This document shows, in pieces, positions 4,358 through 6,535 of a DNA stretch of 6,535 nt. Position numbers and translations under genes: made by a program. Source of the DNA: Thermoplasmata archaeon (GTDB taxonomy: Archaea > Thermoplasmatota > SW-10-69-26); assembly GCA_003561665.1 (NCBI GenBank), contig PWVY01000146.1, forward strand, positions 1-6,535. Reading direction: 5' to 3'. Numbering within the stretch: position 1 is the stretch's first letter; each line of letters opens with the position of its first letter. The notes under the pieces were generated by a model. That model saw only the letters and a program-made list of their open reading frames with translations. It ran no database searches and had not been told where the DNA came from.

Positions 4358-6535
4358 ATGGCCTCGAACGAAGAGGCAACGCTACGCGTCGCCGAAGCCG
4401 TGCAAGAGGACGTCGCCAAGGGGCGCGTCCGGTTGGACAGCCAGACACGCCTCGAGCTGGAGCTCACGGTCGGGGACGTTGTCGAGATCCATGGGAAAGA
4501 GAAAACCGCCGCCATCGTCTGGCGGGCACCGCCCGAGGACGAAGGAAAGGGCATCATCCGCATGGACGGCCTGATCCGCGACAACACAGGCGTCGGGATC
4601 GGGGACAAGGTCCGCGTGATGAAAGCCCAAGTCACGCCCGCGGACAAGATCACGCTCGCCCCCGTCATCGAAGAAGGGCAAAAGCTGCAGTTCGGCGCCG
4701 GCATCGAAGGCGTCGTCAAACGCGGCCTGTTCAAGCGACCCGTGACGCAAGGGGACACCGTCATCGTTCCCGGCATCGCGCTCATCGGTCGCGCACTCCC
4801 CTTCATCGTCGTCGATTTGAACCCTCAAGGCACGGTCCAAGTCACCGAGAGCACGGAGATCGTGATCCGCGAGGAAGCCGTCAGCGAGACCGAGATCCAC
4901 GCGCCCAAGATCACGTACGAGGACGTGGGGGGTCTGCGCGAGGAGATCGGGAAGGTTCGGGAGATGATCGAGCTCCCGCTCAAGCACCCCGAACTGTTCG
5001 AGCGGTTGGGCATCGATCCCCCCAAAGGGGTTCTCCTGTACGGGCCCCCCGGCACGGGTAAAACGCTCATCGCGAAAGCCGTCGCGAACGAAAGCGGCGC
5101 GAACTTCTATTCGATCCAAGGCCCGGAGATCATGAGCAAGTTCTACGGGGAAAGCGAAGCTCGCCTTCGAGAGGTGTTCGAGGAGGCAGAGGAGAGCAGC
5201 CCGAGCATCATCTTCATCGACGAGTTGGACAGCATCGCGTCCAAGCGTGAGGAGACGCAAGGCGAGGTCGAGCGTCGCGTCGTCGCGCAACTGTTGACGC
5301 TCATGGACGGGCTCAAAGGTCGCGGCGAGGTCATCGTCATCGCGGCCACGAACCGTTCGGACGCCATCGATCCCGCGTTGCGTCGACCTGGGCGCTTCGA
5401 TCGCGAGATCGAGGTCGGCGTGCCCGACCGTGACGGTCGCAAAGAGGTCCTTTTGATCCACACACGCGGTATGCCGTTGGACGAGGATGTGGACCTGGAC
5501 GAGTTGGCCGCGGATACGTACGGGTTCGTGGGCGCGGATCTTGCTGCGTTGGCCAAGGAATCCGCTATGAGCGCGTTGCGTCGTTACTTGCCCGAGATCG
5601 ATCTGGATAGCCCGATCCCACCGGACTTGCTGGAGCGCATGGTCGTCACGCACGCGGACTTCAAGGAGTCAAGGCGCGAGGTCGAGCCGAGTGCGCTTCG
5701 CGAGGTTCTCTTGGAGATCCCGCAAGTGGATTGGGACCACGTTGGAGGGCTGGGCGATGTGAAGCAGAGCCTGCGTGAAGCGGTCGAATGGCCGCTTTCG
5801 CAACCGGAAGTGTTCGACCGGTTGGGCATCCAGCCCCCAAGGGGGATCCTCCTGTTCGGGCCACCGGGCACGGGGAAGACGTTGCTCGCGCGCGCGGTCG
5901 CGAACGAGTCGGGCGCGAACTTCATCAGCATCAAAGGCCCCGAGGTCCTCTCCAAGTGGGTGGGTGAAAGCGAGAAAGCGGTGCGTGAGGTGTTCAAGAA
6001 GGCCAAGCAAGCCGCGCCCACCATCGTGTTCCTGGATGAGATCGATGCGCTTGCACCCCGTCGAGGCATGGGCAGCGGGGATTCGCACGTGACCGAGCGC
6101 ATCGTCAACCAGTTGCTTACGAGCATCGACGGGCTGGAAAGCTTAGAGGGCGTGGTCGTGATCGCGGCCACGAACCGTCCAGACATGGTGGATAACGCGC
6201 TGCTTCGGGCGGGTCGCTTCGATCGGTTGATCCAGGTCCCCATCCCGGACCGTGAAGCTCGCCGGGAGATCCTTGAGATTCACACGGACGAGATGCCCTT
6301 GTCGGACGATGTGAGCTTCGAAGAGCTTGAGGGCGTCACGGACGGGTACGCGGGCGCGGATATCGAGAACTTGGCGCGTGAGGCGGCCATGCTTGCCCTT
6401 CGTGAGGATGCGGACGCGGACGAGGTGCAGATGCACCACTTCACGGAAGCGTTGAAGGTGGTGCGTCCAAGCGTGGACGACTCCACGATGCAGTACTACG
6501 ATCGGGTGGCCAAGGAGCTCCAGGGGGCGCGCTAC
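4358..6535 (+). CDS. cdc48: Cdc48/VAT/p97-type AAA+ ATPase, 3' end cut by window
   Basis: Hexameric protein unfoldase with two AAA+ rings that prepares substrates for the proteasome in archaea. Visible: an N domain (about 1-183; double-psi barrel plus C-terminal lobe); D1 from KITYEDVGG (184) with Walker A GPPGTGKT (229-236), pore loop KFYG (261-264), Walker B IIFIDE (284-289) and arginine fingers Arg343/Arg346 in RRPGRFD; then D2 from VDWDHVGG (457) with Walker A (501-508), pore loop KWVG (533-536), Walker B Asp560-Glu561 and fingers Arg617/Arg620. D2 reads LRAGRFD, with Ala618 where Pro is usual. All catalytic residues are present in both rings. The 726 codons reach the last base without a stop. 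Full-length archaeal homologues are about 730-750 residues, so only a short C-terminal tail is missing, and whether it ends in a proteasome-docking HbYX motif cannot be seen. ATG 4358 gives the normal N terminus. Confidence 0.97.
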   Translation, partial: MASNEEATLRVAEAVQEDVAKGRVRLDSQTRLELELTVGDVVEIHGKEKTAAIVWRAPPEDEGKGIIRMDGLIRDNTGVGIGDKVRVMKAQVTPADKITLAPVIEEGQKLQFGAGIEGVVKRGLFKRPVTQGDTVIVPGIALIGRALPFIVVDLNPQGTVQVTESTEIVIREEAVSETEIHAPKITYEDVGGLREEIGKVREMIELPLKHPELFERLGIDPPKGVLLYGPPGTGKTLIAKAVANESGANFYSIQGPEIMSKFYGESEARLREVFEEAEESSPSIIFIDELDSIASKREETQGEVERRVVAQLLTLMDGLKGRGEVIVIAATNRSDAIDPALRRPGRFDREIEVGVPDRDGRKEVLLIHTRGMPLDEDVDLDELAADTYGFVGADLAALAKESAMSALRRYLPEIDLDSPIPPDLLERMVVTHADFKESRREVEPSALREVLLEIPQVDWDHVGGLGDVKQSLREAVEWPLSQPEVFDRLGIQPPRGILLFGPPGTGKTLLARAVANESGANFISIKGPEVLSKWVGESEKAVREVFKKAKQAAPTIVFLDEIDALAPRRGMGSGDSHVTERIVNQLLTSIDGLESLEGVVVIAATNRPDMVDNALLRAGRFDRLIQVPIPDREARREILEIHTDEMPLSDDVSFEELEGVTDGYAGADIENLAREAAMLALREDADADEVQMHHFTEALKVVRPSVDDSTMQYYDRVAKELQGARY

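Noticed and set aside
4382..5653. A 423-codon open frame on the minus strand, antisense to cdc48
   Set aside because: It is a mirror of the strongly biased cdc48 codons. The peptide resembles no family, and the opposite strand encodes unmistakable AAA+ motifs throughout.
1..6535. Mobile element, CRISPR array or defence system
   Set aside because: I saw no transposase, integrase, Cas or toxin-antitoxin protein, no regularly spaced repeats, and no terminal inverted repeats. The Sir2 protein is a stand-alone 250-residue enzyme without the extra domains of Sir2-based phage defence proteins, and no such partner lies beside it.

Overview
The window looks like chromosomal DNA from an archaeon, most likely a euryarchaeon with a fairly G+C-rich genome. 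I cannot place it to genus, and a Thermoplasmata or marine group II relative is only a guess. The evidence is a two-ring Cdc48/VAT ATPase of archaeal form, a sirtuin of archaeal/bacterial size, a pyruvoyl-tetrahydropterin synthase/QueD protein with the longer archaeal insertion, Shine-Dalgarno sequences of the GGTGGTGAT type, and a TATA box about 26 bp upstream of the cdc48 ATG, as in archaeal leaderless promoters. There is no rRNA, tRNA, insertion sequence or CRISPR array.

Layout, left to right. Positions 1-24 hold the probable last seven codons of an upstream gene. Positions 25-140 are non-coding, with a tandem 9-bp repeat and two competing small hairpins. Two tiny zinc-ribbon genes follow on the + strand (141-359 and 393-527). 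They are tandem paralogues sharing the ribosome binding site, the start position and the Cys spacing. The second ends tail to tail, with overlapping stop codons, against a minus-strand YjbQ/UPF0047 gene (524-958). A 138-bp divergent gap leads to a + strand pair: an NSS-family sodium symporter (1097-2524) and a Sir2 deacylase (2565-3317). Facing them on the minus strand are a small protein of unknown function (3327-3602) and, upstream of it, a QueD/PTPS-like gene (3737-4222). A 135-bp divergent region with a strong hairpin and a TATA box separates queD from cdc48 (4358 to the window end, 726 codons, stop not reached).

How the genes fit together. These are mostly independent housekeeping functions. 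Cdc48 unfolds proteins for the proteasome. QueD makes the pterin precursor of 7-deazaguanine, used in archaea for archaeosine in tRNA. The sirtuin removes acyl groups from lysines using NAD+. The symporter probably imports an amino acid with Na+. YjbQ is a widespread family of uncertain physiological role. Only symporter-sir2 (40-bp gap) looks like a probable operon, and queD with the small gene is possible.

Nothing here amounts to a clear new defence or mobile system. The features most worth a second look are the twin micro zinc-ribbon genes, the unassigned 91-residue protein, the structured queD/cdc48 divergent promoter region, and a local change in strand composition around queD and the start of cdc48.
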